Assembly: GCA_018713005.1 (NCBI GenBank)
Contig: DVFX01000016.1
Span: forward strand, 1 to 29,429
From: Scatomorpha gallistercoris
GTDB lineage: Bacteria > Bacillota > Clostridia > Oscillospirales > Oscillospiraceae
DNA: 29,429 nucleotides
Reading direction: 5' to 3'
Positions 22,849 through 29,429 of this stretch are shown piece after piece (position 1 is the first letter of the stretch; each line of letters begins with the position of its first letter). The position numbers and the translations under genes are program-made. A model generated the notes under the pieces. The model was given only the letters and a program-made list of their open reading frames with translations. It did no database searches and had not been told where the DNA came from.

Positions 22849-23649
22849 TTGGATTACAGAGCCGTAGGAGTGTTTGACTCCGGCGTCGGCGGGCTGAGCG
22901 CGGTGCGCGTACTGCGCCGTATTCTGCCCGGCGAGAACATTGTATACCTTGCGGACACTGCCAACGTGCCTTACGGCGGACGCAGCGTCGAAGAGCTTCG
23001 CCGCCTCGCGTCGGCGTCCACGCGCAGGCTCATGGCCGAGGGCGTCAAGGCCATATTGGTGGCCTGCGGCACCGTCAGCTCAAACTGCCTGGAGGTAGTA
23101 GGCGAGGTGTCCGCGCTGCCGCACTGCGGGGTTGTGCTTCCAACCGCACGCATGGCGGCCGAAACCACGAAAAACGGGCGCGTCGGCGTGCTCTCCACGG
23201 AGGCCACGGCGCGCTCCGGCGCTTTCTCCCGGGCCATTTCGGCCCTTGCCCCAGACACGGCCGTCCTGGAAACCGGCACCGGCCTGCTCGTGCCGCTGGC
23301 CGAGGCCGGCCGCACGGATTACTCCGACGCCGGTGTGCGCGAGGCCGTCAGGACCTCGCTCTCGCCCCTGCTCGGCAGCGGAATCGACACGCTCGTGCTG
23401 GGGTGCACGCACTTTCCCCTGCTCGCCGGAGCCATAGGCGAAGCCGCCGGGCCGGGTGTAGAGCTGGTAAACTCCGGCGCCGCCGGGGCGATGGAGTGCG
23501 CCCGCCTGCTAGAGGGCGGAGGCCTGCTCTGCGGCCGGGACAGCGGCGGGACACTGCGCTGCCTGGTCTCGGGCGACGAGGCGAAGTTTGCGCGCGACGC
23601 CAAACTGTTTCTGCCCGATGAAGCGGCAATACGCGTCGAAAAGGCTTGA
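22849..23649 (+). CDS. murI: Glutamate racemase
   Basis: Interconverts L- and D-glutamate to supply D-Glu for peptidoglycan. The protein has 266 residues, normal for MurI. The start is TTG at 22849, 7 nt after a perfect AAGGAG; the frame is open further upstream but overlaps the preceding gene. GVFDSGVGGLSAV carries the substrate-binding Asp-Ser, followed by YLADTANVPYGGRS. The two catalytic cysteines are C73 (VACGTVSS) and C186 (LGCTHFPLL). The residue after C73 is Gly where most racemases have Asn (ACNTxS), a substrate-contacting position. This may be a lineage variant. It is probably co-transcribed with the XRE/HExxH pair. A new promoter for the his operon overlaps its stop codon. Confidence 0.93.
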   Translation: MDYRAVGVFDSGVGGLSAVRVLRRILPGENIVYLADTANVPYGGRSVEELRRLASASTRRLMAEGVKAILVACGTVSSNCLEVVGEVSALPHCGVVLPTARMAAETTKNGRVGVLSTEATARSGAFSRAISALAPDTAVLETGTGLLVPLAEAGRTDYSDAGVREAVRTSLSPLLGSGIDTLVLGCTHFPLLAGAIGEAAGPGVELVNSGAAGAMECARLLEGGGLLCGRDSGGTLRCLVSGDEAKFARDAKLFLPDEAAIRVEKA

Positions 23650-23697
23650 CAGGCGCAAATAATGTGGTAATATGTTAGCGTGCTACTGAATTAGTAG
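23646..23697 (+). promoter_or_regulatory. his operon promoter with an inverted repeat at the start site
   Basis: TTGACA (23646-23651) overlaps the murI stop; after 16 nt comes TAATAT (23668-23673). An inverted repeat CTACT (23683-23687) / AGTAG (23693-23697), separated by GAATT, sits at about +4 to +18, a good place for a repressor. Its shape resembles sites of TrpR-type regulators, one of which controls histidine genes in some Firmicutes; that match is from memory and unproven. The leader is only about 40 nt, so there is no room for a T-box or a His-leader attenuator. Confidence 0.65.
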
Positions 23698-23717
23698 ACT
23701 AAAGCGAGGTAAGCGCT

Positions 23718-24821
23718 ATGGACAACATACTGACCCGCGAGGAGAGGTTCGTGCACAGCTTCCGCTCCCTCTGCTCGGAATACGGGTACCGTCCCTACAG
23801 GATGAGCAAGTTTGAAGAATACGACCTCTACGCCGGGAACCGCAGCTTCCTGCCCGCCGGCGGGGTTATAACCTTTACGGATACCAACGGGCGCCTTATG
23901 GCGCTCAAGCCCGACGTCACGCTCTCCATAGCGAAAAACCTGACGCCGCGCCCCGGGGAGCCCGTGCGCGTCTACTATGACGAGAGCGTATACCGCGCGC
24001 CGGACAGGCAGCTGGGCTTCCAGGAGATAACGCAGGCCGGGCTTGAGTACTTGGGCGACGTGGACTACTACGCCATGGGCGAGGTGGTCACGCTCGCGGC
24101 CCGCAGCCTGGACGCCATTGACCACGGCTATGTGCTGGACATAACGCACATGGGCTTTGTCACCGGGCTGATAGACGCGCTCGGCCTGGGCGACCAGCCC
24201 CGGGCGGAGCTGCTCCGCGCGATAGGCATGCGCAACGCCCACGGCATACGCGACATCTGCTCGCAGGCGGGGGCCGCCGGGGCGCCGGCGCAGCGTCTCT
24301 GCCGGGTCGCCTCGCTGTACGGGCCTGTGCGTGAGACGATAGCCGAGCTGCGGGGCATGTCCGTCAACAGCGCCACGGAGCGCGCGCTTGCGGAGCTGGA
24401 CAAGCTCGCCGGCGTACTCGAGAGTTTCGGCGTGCTCGACAGGATAAGCCTCGACTTGTCCATCACGAGCGACATGGAGTACTACAACGGCCTGCTCTTC
24501 AAGGGCTATGTGCCCGGCGTACCCTCCGCCGTGCTCTCCGGCGGGCGCTATGACAGCCTGCTCGCCAAGCTCGGCAAGAGCGGAGGCGCAATCGGCTTTG
24601 CGCTCTACCTCAACCTGCTTGAGCGCCTGCTCGAGCCCTCGGGGCCAGAGTACGACGCCGACGTACTGCTCCTGACAGGGCAGCACACCCCGCCCGCAGC
24701 GGTGGCCGCGGCGGTGCGGAAGATGACTTCCGGCGGCGAGAGCGTGCTGGTGCAGCGATGGCCCGGCGCGGCGCGCTGCCGCAGGACAGTGCACATAGAC
24801 TCCGAAGGGAGGCTCGACTGA
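23718..24821 (+). CDS. hisZ: ATP phosphoribosyltransferase regulatory subunit
   Basis: A 367-residue paralogue of histidyl-tRNA synthetase catalytic domain that forms a complex with short HisG and is needed for its activity and feedback inhibition. It shows class II features: SKFEEYDLYAG, FTDTNGRLMALKPDVTLSIAK (motif 2-like), VYYDESVYRAPDRQLGFQE, and the C-terminal SDMEYYNGLLFKGYVPGVP plus VLSGGRYDSLL motifs. It has no anticodon-binding domain, and the next gene is the short form of HisG, which together exclude a true HisRS. GAGGT precedes the ATG. It is the first gene of the his operon and ends one base before hisG. Confidence 0.93.
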   Translation: MDNILTREERFVHSFRSLCSEYGYRPYRMSKFEEYDLYAGNRSFLPAGGVITFTDTNGRLMALKPDVTLSIAKNLTPRPGEPVRVYYDESVYRAPDRQLGFQEITQAGLEYLGDVDYYAMGEVVTLAARSLDAIDHGYVLDITHMGFVTGLIDALGLGDQPRAELLRAIGMRNAHGIRDICSQAGAAGAPAQRLCRVASLYGPVRETIAELRGMSVNSATERALAELDKLAGVLESFGVLDRISLDLSITSDMEYYNGLLFKGYVPGVPSAVLSGGRYDSLLAKLGKSGGAIGFALYLNLLERLLEPSGPEYDADVLLLTGQHTPPAAVAAAVRKMTSGGESVLVQRWPGAARCRRTVHIDSEGRLD

Positions 24822-24822
24822 C

Positions 24823-25458
24823 ATGGCCGACACACTGGACATCGCCCTGCCGAAGGGCAGGCTGGGTGAAAAAGTAGTCGCCCTGCTGGGCGAGAGCGGC
24901 ATGGGCTGCGCCAATCTCGACGAGGACAGCCGCAAGCTGGTGCTGGAAAACGACGACGGCTCGCTCCGCTTCTTCTGGGTAAAGCCCGCCGACGTACCCA
25001 TTTACGTCGAGCGCGGCGCGGCGGACGCCGGCGTCGCGGGCAAGGACGTGCTTGTCGAGCACGGCGCCGACGTCTACGAGCTGCTTGACCTCGGGCTCGG
25101 CAAATGCCGCATGTGCGTGGCGGGATACCAGGGCGCTCTCGAGCGCGGCGGGGTGCTCCGCGTGGCGACCAAGTTCCCCAGCATAGCGACGCGGCACTTC
25201 CAGAGCCGCGGCCGCACGATAGATATAATCAAGCTCAACGGCTCCATAGAGCTCGCGCCCATCCTCGGTCTGGCAGACGTCATCGTCGACATCGTCGAGA
25301 CCGGCACAACGCTCCGCGAGAACGACCTGGAGGTCCTGGAGGAGATAATGCCCATCAGCGCCAGGCTCATCGTGAACAAGGCCGCGTTCCGCTTCAAGCA
25401 CGGGCGCGTGGACGGCCTGGTGTCCGCCCTCACCGAGATACTGGAAGGAGAGATATGA
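24823..25458 (+). CDS. hisG: ATP phosphoribosyltransferase, short form
   Basis: Catalyses the first step of histidine synthesis, ATP plus PRPP to phosphoribosyl-ATP. The 211-residue length is that of HisG(S), which lacks the C-terminal regulatory domain and depends on HisZ encoded just upstream. Landmarks are IALPKGRLGEKVVALL, VPIYVERGAADAGVAGKD, ATKFPSIATRHFQ and the PRPP-binding loop DIVETGTTLRENDL. One base separates it from each neighbour in the operon. Confidence 0.96.
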   Translation: MADTLDIALPKGRLGEKVVALLGESGMGCANLDEDSRKLVLENDDGSLRFFWVKPADVPIYVERGAADAGVAGKDVLVEHGADVYELLDLGLGKCRMCVAGYQGALERGGVLRVATKFPSIATRHFQSRGRTIDIIKLNGSIELAPILGLADVIVDIVETGTTLRENDLEVLEEIMPISARLIVNKAAFRFKHGRVDGLVSALTEILEGEI

Positions 25459-25459
25459 C

Positions 25460-26743
25460 ATGCTGAAGATATACAAACGCGGAGAGGCCCCGGACGCCGA
25501 GCTGGTGCGCCGCGAAGCCTCCAGCGCGGACGTGTCCGGCATTGTGGCCGGAATAATCGCCGACGTGCGCGCAAACGGCGACGCCGCCCTCATGAAGTAC
25601 AACGCGAAGTTTGACTCCGCCGGGGGCGTCGCGCTTGAGGTCACGGCCGAAGAGATGGACGCCGCGCTCTCCAGGGCAGACGCCGGGCTCGTCGAGGTCA
25701 TGCGCCTTGCCGCCGAGAACATCCGCGCCTTCCACGAAAAGCAGCTCAGCCACGGCTACATCATGTCCGGCAAGAACGGCTCGCTGCTCGGCCAGCGCGT
25801 CATACCGCTCCGCCGCGTGGGCCTGTACGTCCCCGGAGGCACTGCGGCCTATCCCAGCAGCGTGCTCATGAACTGCATACCCGCGAAGATAGCGGGCGTG
25901 GACGAGATAGTCATGACCACCCCGGCCAGCGGCGGCGAGGTCAGCGACGTCATCCTCGCCGCGGCAAAGACAGCGGGCGTCGACCGCGTGTTCCGCGTGG
26001 GCGGAGCCCAGGCCGTGGCCGCACTGGCCTACGGCACGGAGACCATACCGCAGGTGGACAAGATAGTCGGCCCCGGCAACGCCTTCGTCGCCGAGGCAAA
26101 GCGACAGGTGTTCGGCCAGGCGGCGATAGACATGATAGCCGGGCCGAGCGAGATTCTCGTAGTCTCCGACGGCAAGTCGGACCCCGCGTGGCTCGCCGCA
26201 GATTTGCTCAGCCAGGCCGAGCACGACAAGCTCGCAACGGCCATCCTGATAACCGACTCCATGCCCCTGGCCGAGGCCGTACAGGCAGAGGTGGAGCGGC
26301 AGCTCGCCGTACTTCCGCGCGAGGAGATAGCCCGCGCTGCCATCGAGGCAAACGGCAAGATCATCGTCGTCTCTACGCTCGACGAGGCCGTGGAGATGGC
26401 CAACGCCGTCGCGCCGGAGCACCTGGAGCTCGCGGTGGACTCCCCCTTCGACTTCCTGCCCAGGGTGCGCAACGCCGGCAGCGTCTTTCTGGGCCGCTAC
26501 TGCCCCGAGCCGCTCGGCGACTACCTCTCCGGCACCAACCACACCCTGCCCACGATGGGTACGGCGCGCTTCTCCAGCCCGCTCGGCGTAGAGGACTTCG
26601 TAAAGCGCTCCTATTTCAGCTACTACACCGCCGAAGCGCTGGAGGCCGTCGCCGACGCCGCGGCCCTATTTGCCGACGCCGAGGGACTGCACGGCCACGC
26701 CGTGAGCGCCACCGCCCGCCGGACAGGGGGCGAGGCCGAATGA
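25460..26743 (+). CDS. hisD: Histidinol dehydrogenase
   Basis: Oxidises L-histidinol to histidine in two NAD-dependent steps using a zinc site; the last reaction of the pathway. The 427-residue protein has the standard family layout: RRVGLYVPGGTAAYPSSVLM, then FRVGGAQAVAALAYGTET, KIVGPGNAFVAEAKRQVFG, and DMIAGPSEILVVSD. APEHLELAVD carries the catalytic Glu-His pair, and LPTMGTARFSSPLGVEDFVK lies near the C-terminus. It overlaps hisC by ATGA, with GGAGAG before its own start at the end of hisG. Confidence 0.97.
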   Translation: MLKIYKRGEAPDAELVRREASSADVSGIVAGIIADVRANGDAALMKYNAKFDSAGGVALEVTAEEMDAALSRADAGLVEVMRLAAENIRAFHEKQLSHGYIMSGKNGSLLGQRVIPLRRVGLYVPGGTAAYPSSVLMNCIPAKIAGVDEIVMTTPASGGEVSDVILAAAKTAGVDRVFRVGGAQAVAALAYGTETIPQVDKIVGPGNAFVAEAKRQVFGQAAIDMIAGPSEILVVSDGKSDPAWLAADLLSQAEHDKLATAILITDSMPLAEAVQAEVERQLAVLPREEIARAAIEANGKIIVVSTLDEAVEMANAVAPEHLELAVDSPFDFLPRVRNAGSVFLGRYCPEPLGDYLSGTNHTLPTMGTARFSSPLGVEDFVKRSYFSYYTAEALEAVADAAALFADAEGLHGHAVSATARRTGGEAE

Positions 26744-27783
26744 GCCGCTACATGAACAGCCGCTACGCCGCGCTGGACGCCTATGTCCCCGGCGAGCAGC
26801 CAAAGGGCGAGTTCATCAAGCTCAACGCCAACGAGAGCCCCTATCCGCCCAGTCCCGGCGTCCTGGAGGCGCTCCGCTCCGCAGACGGCACGGCGCTGAA
26901 CATGTACCCCGACGCGGCCTGCCGCGCCCTCGACGCCGCCCTGGCCGGGGCCTTGGGCGTGACGCCGGACAACATCGTCTGTGCAAACGGCTCGGACGAC
27001 ATACTGAACTTCTGCTTCATGGCCTACGGCGAGCGCGGCGCGCTCTTTCCGGAGATAACCTACGGCTTCTACGAGGTTTTCTGCGCCCTGCACGGCATAG
27101 ATGAAAGGCGCGCGCCCATGCACGAGGGCTTCACGCTCAAGCCCGAGGACTTCTTCGACGCGCACCGGCTGGTTGTCATCGCAAACCCCAACGCCCAGAC
27201 GGGCGTGGAGCTGCCGCAGGACGCCATCGAGGCCGTTGTGCATCGCAACGCGGACAGCGTGGTCGTCGTGGACGAGGCCTACGTCGCCTTCGGCGGTCAG
27301 AGCGCGCTGCCGCTCACCAGGAAGTACCCTAACGTCATAGTCGTGCGCACCTTCTCCAAGTCCCGCTCCATGGCGGGCGTGCGCCTCGGCTTTGCCGTGG
27401 GCAGCACAGAGCTCATCGACGATTTGCGGCGGCTGAAGTTCTCCACCAACCCCTACAGCGTCAACCGCGCGGCCCTCGCCGCAGGCGTCGCCGCCGTCAG
27501 GGACAGCGCCTACTATGAGGCCAACTGCGCGCTCATATCCGCCGAGCGGGAGCGCTTCGCCGCTGCGCTCAGGGCGCGGGGCTGGTACCTCACCGGCTCG
27601 AAGGCCAACTTCGTGCTCGCCAGGCCGCCGAAGGGCGAGGCCGGGGACATCGCCGCAGCGCTGAAAGAGCGCGGCATACTCGTGCGCTACCTGGGCGGGG
27701 CTCTGTCCGAATACCTGCGCATCACGATAGGCACCGCCGGGCAGATGGATAAGCTGCTCGCGGCGCTCGACAGCATAGACTAG
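26740..27783 (+). CDS. hisC: Histidinol-phosphate aminotransferase
   Basis: PLP-dependent transamination of imidazole-acetol phosphate to histidinol phosphate. The 347 residues show the HisC opening KLNANESPYPPSPGVLEAL, NMYPDAACRALDAALAGALG, the cofactor region CANGSDDILNFCF, VIANPNAQTGVELP, VVDEAYVAFGG, and the PLP lysine K207 in FSKSRSMAGVRLGFA. The start at 26740 overlaps the hisD stop (ATGA). In-frame sequence upstream belongs to the hisD region and is not part of this gene. In some bacteria such enzymes also serve aromatic amino-acid synthesis. Confidence 0.95.
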   Translation: MSRYMNSRYAALDAYVPGEQPKGEFIKLNANESPYPPSPGVLEALRSADGTALNMYPDAACRALDAALAGALGVTPDNIVCANGSDDILNFCFMAYGERGALFPEITYGFYEVFCALHGIDERRAPMHEGFTLKPEDFFDAHRLVVIANPNAQTGVELPQDAIEAVVHRNADSVVVVDEAYVAFGGQSALPLTRKYPNVIVVRTFSKSRSMAGVRLGFAVGSTELIDDLRRLKFSTNPYSVNRAALAAGVAAVRDSAYYEANCALISAERERFAAALRARGWYLTGSKANFVLARPPKGEAGDIAAALKERGILVRYLGGALSEYLRITIGTAGQMDKLLAALDSID

Positions 27784-27792
27784 GAGGCTGCC

Positions 27793-28551
27793 ATGATACA
27801 AAAGCGCATAATCCCCTGCCTTGACGTCAGGGACGGCCGAGTAGTGAAGGGCGTGAATTTCCAGGGGCTGAGGGACGTCTCCTCGCCCGTCGGCCTGGCC
27901 ACCTGGTACTCCGAAAACGGGGCGGATGAGCTCGTATTCTACGACATCACCGCCTCTGCCGAAGGCCGAGGCATATTCACCGGCATACTGCGCGAGACGG
28001 CGGAGAAGGTCTTTATACCGCTCACGGTCGGCGGGGGCATAAGCTCTCTCGACGACTTCGACCGCGTGCTCAAGGCCGGGGCGGACAAGGTCAGCGTGAA
28101 CTCCGCCGCTATACGCGACCCCGAGCTCATCGCGCGCGCCGCCCAGCGCTACGGCAACCAGTGCGTTGTGCTGAGCGTGGACATCAAGCGGGAAAACGGC
28201 GAGTTCATGGTCTACGCCAAGGGCGGACGCGAGGCCACCGGCATGCGCGCGCTCGACTGGATAGCGCAGGGCGTATCTCTCGGCGCGGGAGAGGTGGTCG
28301 TGAACAGCATGGACACGGACGGCGTCGGCCACGGCTTCGACCTGGATATGACCGAGGCCGTCGTGCGCGCGGTACCCGTGCCGGTCATCGCCTCCGGCGG
28401 CGCCGGGTGCATCGAGGACTTCGTCGAGCTCTTCAGGCGCGTACCGCAGGTCAGCGGCGGTCTGGCCGCGACCATCTTCCACTTCGGCGCCGTGCAGATA
28501 CCGGAGCTCAAGAGCGAATTGCGCAAAAACGGCATATTTGTGAGGTCATAG
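27793..28551 (+). CDS. hisF: Imidazole glycerol phosphate synthase, cyclase subunit
   Basis: A 252-residue (beta/alpha)8 barrel that condenses PRFAR with ammonia to form imidazole glycerol phosphate and AICAR. IIPCLDVRDGRVVKGVNFQG holds the first catalytic Asp (D11). ELVFYDITASAEGRG, LTVGGGISSLDDF, DKVSVNSAAI, SVDIKRENG (second catalytic Asp), and IASGGAGCIEDF are the remaining landmarks. TAGGAGG gives a strong ribosome site. Its glutaminase partner HisH, which supplies the ammonia, is not in this operon. Confidence 0.97.
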   Translation: MIQKRIIPCLDVRDGRVVKGVNFQGLRDVSSPVGLATWYSENGADELVFYDITASAEGRGIFTGILRETAEKVFIPLTVGGGISSLDDFDRVLKAGADKVSVNSAAIRDPELIARAAQRYGNQCVVLSVDIKRENGEFMVYAKGGREATGMRALDWIAQGVSLGAGEVVVNSMDTDGVGHGFDLDMTEAVVRAVPVPVIASGGAGCIEDFVELFRRVPQVSGGLAATIFHFGAVQIPELKSELRKNGIFVRS

Positions 28552-28552
28552 C

Positions 28553-29203
28553 ATGGAAAACGTCATAGACAAGCTCAAATTCAACTCCCACGGCCTGATA
28601 CCCGCCGTCGTCATCGACGCGGACAGCGGCAGGCTGCTTATGGTGGCCTACATGAACCGCGAGAGCCTGGAGATAACGCTCCGCGAGGGCTGCACCTGCT
28701 TCTGGAGCCGGAGCCGCCAGGAGCTCTGGCGCAAGGGCGAAACCAGCGGCAACCGCCAGAAGGTCGTCAGCATCACCGCCGACTGCGACTACGACACGCT
28801 CGAGGTCAAGGTGCACAAGCTCGGCCCCGCCTGCCACACCGGCGCGGAGAGCTGCTTCTTCAACGAGCTCAAGGCGAGCGAGGAGCCCGAGCCCTTCTCC
28901 ATCCAGGGCCTCTACGAGCTGCTGCTCGACCGCAGGGCCGCGAAGCCCGAGGGCAGCTACACCAGCTACCTCTTTGAAAAGGGCCTCGACAAGATACTCA
29001 AGAAGGTCGGCGAGGAGAGCACCGAGGTCATAATCGCGGCCCACGCGCGCGACAAGCGCGAGACCGTCTACGAGCTGGCCGACCTCGCCTATCACGCGCT
29101 GGTGCTTATGGCGGAGCTGGGCATCACCCCCGGCGAGGTGCGCTCCGAGCTCGCCGGCCGCCACATAATAGACCACAAGGTCAAGCAGGAGAAGATGACC
29201 TGA
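28553..29203 (+). CDS. hisIE: Bifunctional phosphoribosyl-AMP cyclohydrolase / phosphoribosyl-ATP pyrophosphatase
   Basis: A 216-residue fusion carrying out steps 2 and 3 of histidine synthesis. The N-terminal HisI domain has VAYMNRESLEITLREGCTCF, WSRSRQELWRKGETSGNRQK and metal-binding cysteines in DCDYDTLEVKV and ACHTGAESCFF. After a short linker, the C-terminal HisE (MazG-like all-alpha) domain shows SYLFEKGLDKILKKVGEEST with the metal-binding E-rich helix, and YELADLAYHALVLMAELGI. It starts one base after hisF and is the last gene of the operon. Confidence 0.96.
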   Translation: MENVIDKLKFNSHGLIPAVVIDADSGRLLMVAYMNRESLEITLREGCTCFWSRSRQELWRKGETSGNRQKVVSITADCDYDTLEVKVHKLGPACHTGAESCFFNELKASEEPEPFSIQGLYELLLDRRAAKPEGSYTSYLFEKGLDKILKKVGEESTEVIIAAHARDKRETVYELADLAYHALVLMAELGITPGEVRSELAGRHIIDHKVKQEKMT

Positions 29204-29208
29204 AAAAA

Positions 29209-29235
29209 GCGGGCAGGACAAAAAGTCCTGTCCGC
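29209..29235 (+). terminator. Terminator of the his operon
   Basis: GCGGGCAGGAC (29209-29219) pairs with GTCCTGTCCGC (29225-29235) around an A5 loop: 11 bp with one G-T pair, starting 5 nt past the hisIE stop. The tail TGTATTATT is only moderately T-rich. Confidence 0.75.
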
Positions 29236-29250
29236 TGTATTATTCAATGA

Positions 29251-29338
29251 CACGTCGCCCGACGTGATGGGCGCAACCCGGCGGGTTGCAGACCCCTGGT
29301 GGGAAGCTTTCTTTTGTCTTGAAAAAAGAAAGCTCCCC
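29251..29338. repeat. Cluster of three inverted repeats downstream of the his operon
   Basis: CACGTCG/CGACGTG lies at 29251-29257 and 29260-29266. GCAACCC/GGGTTGC lies at 29273-29279 and 29283-29289 with a 3-nt loop. A long stem pairs 29301-29315 with 29324-29338 (15 positions, one mismatch, 8-nt loop), with AGCTTTCTTTT as the core of its left arm. No ORF with a ribosome site is seen from 29236 to the window end. The form suggests a dispersed non-coding repeat or a stack of structured RNA elements; copies elsewhere in the genome would be needed to call it a repeat family. Confidence 0.5.
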
Positions 29339-29429
29339 ACACCCCGAAAGAAATTCGCTTTGGTGCTAAACCAGCCTAACCACGCTGTAATATGGCTTTC
29401 AGCATACCGGAAATGGGAACTTAGTCAGA

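Noticed and set aside
22057..23649. Integrated mobile element carrying the XRE/HExxH pair
   Set aside because: No integrase, excisionase, att-like direct repeats or compositional break was seen, and the pair runs directly into murI.
23650..23717. T-box or histidine leader peptide before hisZ
   Set aside because: The leader is about 40 nt, has no T-box core and no His-rich ORF.
25430..26542. 370-codon minus-strand open frame over hisD
   Set aside because: Antisense to a fully recognisable hisD with no signals of its own.
26623..28482. 619-codon minus-strand open frame across hisD, hisC and hisF
   Set aside because: Antisense shadow of conserved his genes; low-complexity Ala/Val/Gly-rich translation and no ribosome site.
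1..29429. CRISPR arrays, tRNA or rRNA genes, insertion sequences
   Set aside because: No regularly spaced direct repeats, cloverleaf-like segments, rRNA signatures or transposase ORFs were found by reading.

Overview
The window is about 29.4 kb of GC-rich bacterial chromosome. It encodes only ordinary bacterial families with short intergenic gaps, sigma-A type promoters, AGGAGG-like ribosome sites and intrinsic terminators. The AddAB (not RecBCD) nuclease, short-form HisG with HisZ, a clostridial-type AsnB and a divergent MurI/CobA repertoire point to a GC-rich anaerobic member of the Clostridia, possibly an Oscillospirales-like gut bacterium. That placement is inference from gene families; there is no rRNA marker here. 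I see no tRNA, rRNA, CRISPR array, insertion sequence or integrase.

Layout, left to right. Positions 1-1227 hold the 3' part of cysS, facing a minus-strand MogA/MoaB-type gene across a shared hairpin. A 397-bp gap then carries a divergent promoter pair and a strong terminator-like hairpin directly behind the glnA promoter. Positions 2217-5130 are a glnA-asnB operon in which glutamine made by the first enzyme is the amide donor for the second. Positions 5405-10191 are a tightly overlapping five-gene operon: a lipoprotein binding protein, a BtuC/FecCD permease and its ATPase, then SirC and a CobA-HemD fusion. It pairs uptake of a metal, metal chelate or corrinoid with sirohydrochlorin/siroheme-type tetrapyrrole synthesis. 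Positions 10188-11730 are a MATE efflux gene behind its own promoter and a highly structured, attenuator-like leader that also contains a 28-codon ORF. Positions 11883-13232 encode a radical SAM protein of a conserved clostridial type with no function known to me, followed by a PatB/MalY C-S lyase (13420-14634). A 69-residue minus-strand protein (14667-14876) lies back to back with addB.

Positions 15102-21903 are addB-addA, the double-strand-break resection helicase-nuclease. Behind it, from its own promoter, comes an XRE regulator plus HExxH protein pair (22057-22823) resembling ImmR/ImmA of mobile elements, here sitting directly before murI. The window ends with the histidine operon hisZ-hisG-hisD-hisC-hisF-hisIE (23718-29203), which lacks hisB, hisH, hisA and a histidinol-phosphatase. 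A terminator and a cluster of inverted repeats follow.

The most interesting signals are regulatory: the MATE leader with mutually exclusive stems, the promoter-proximal hairpin before glnA, several palindromes on promoters, and the XRE/HExxH pair. I did not find a clear new defence or mobile system; most genes are core metabolism.
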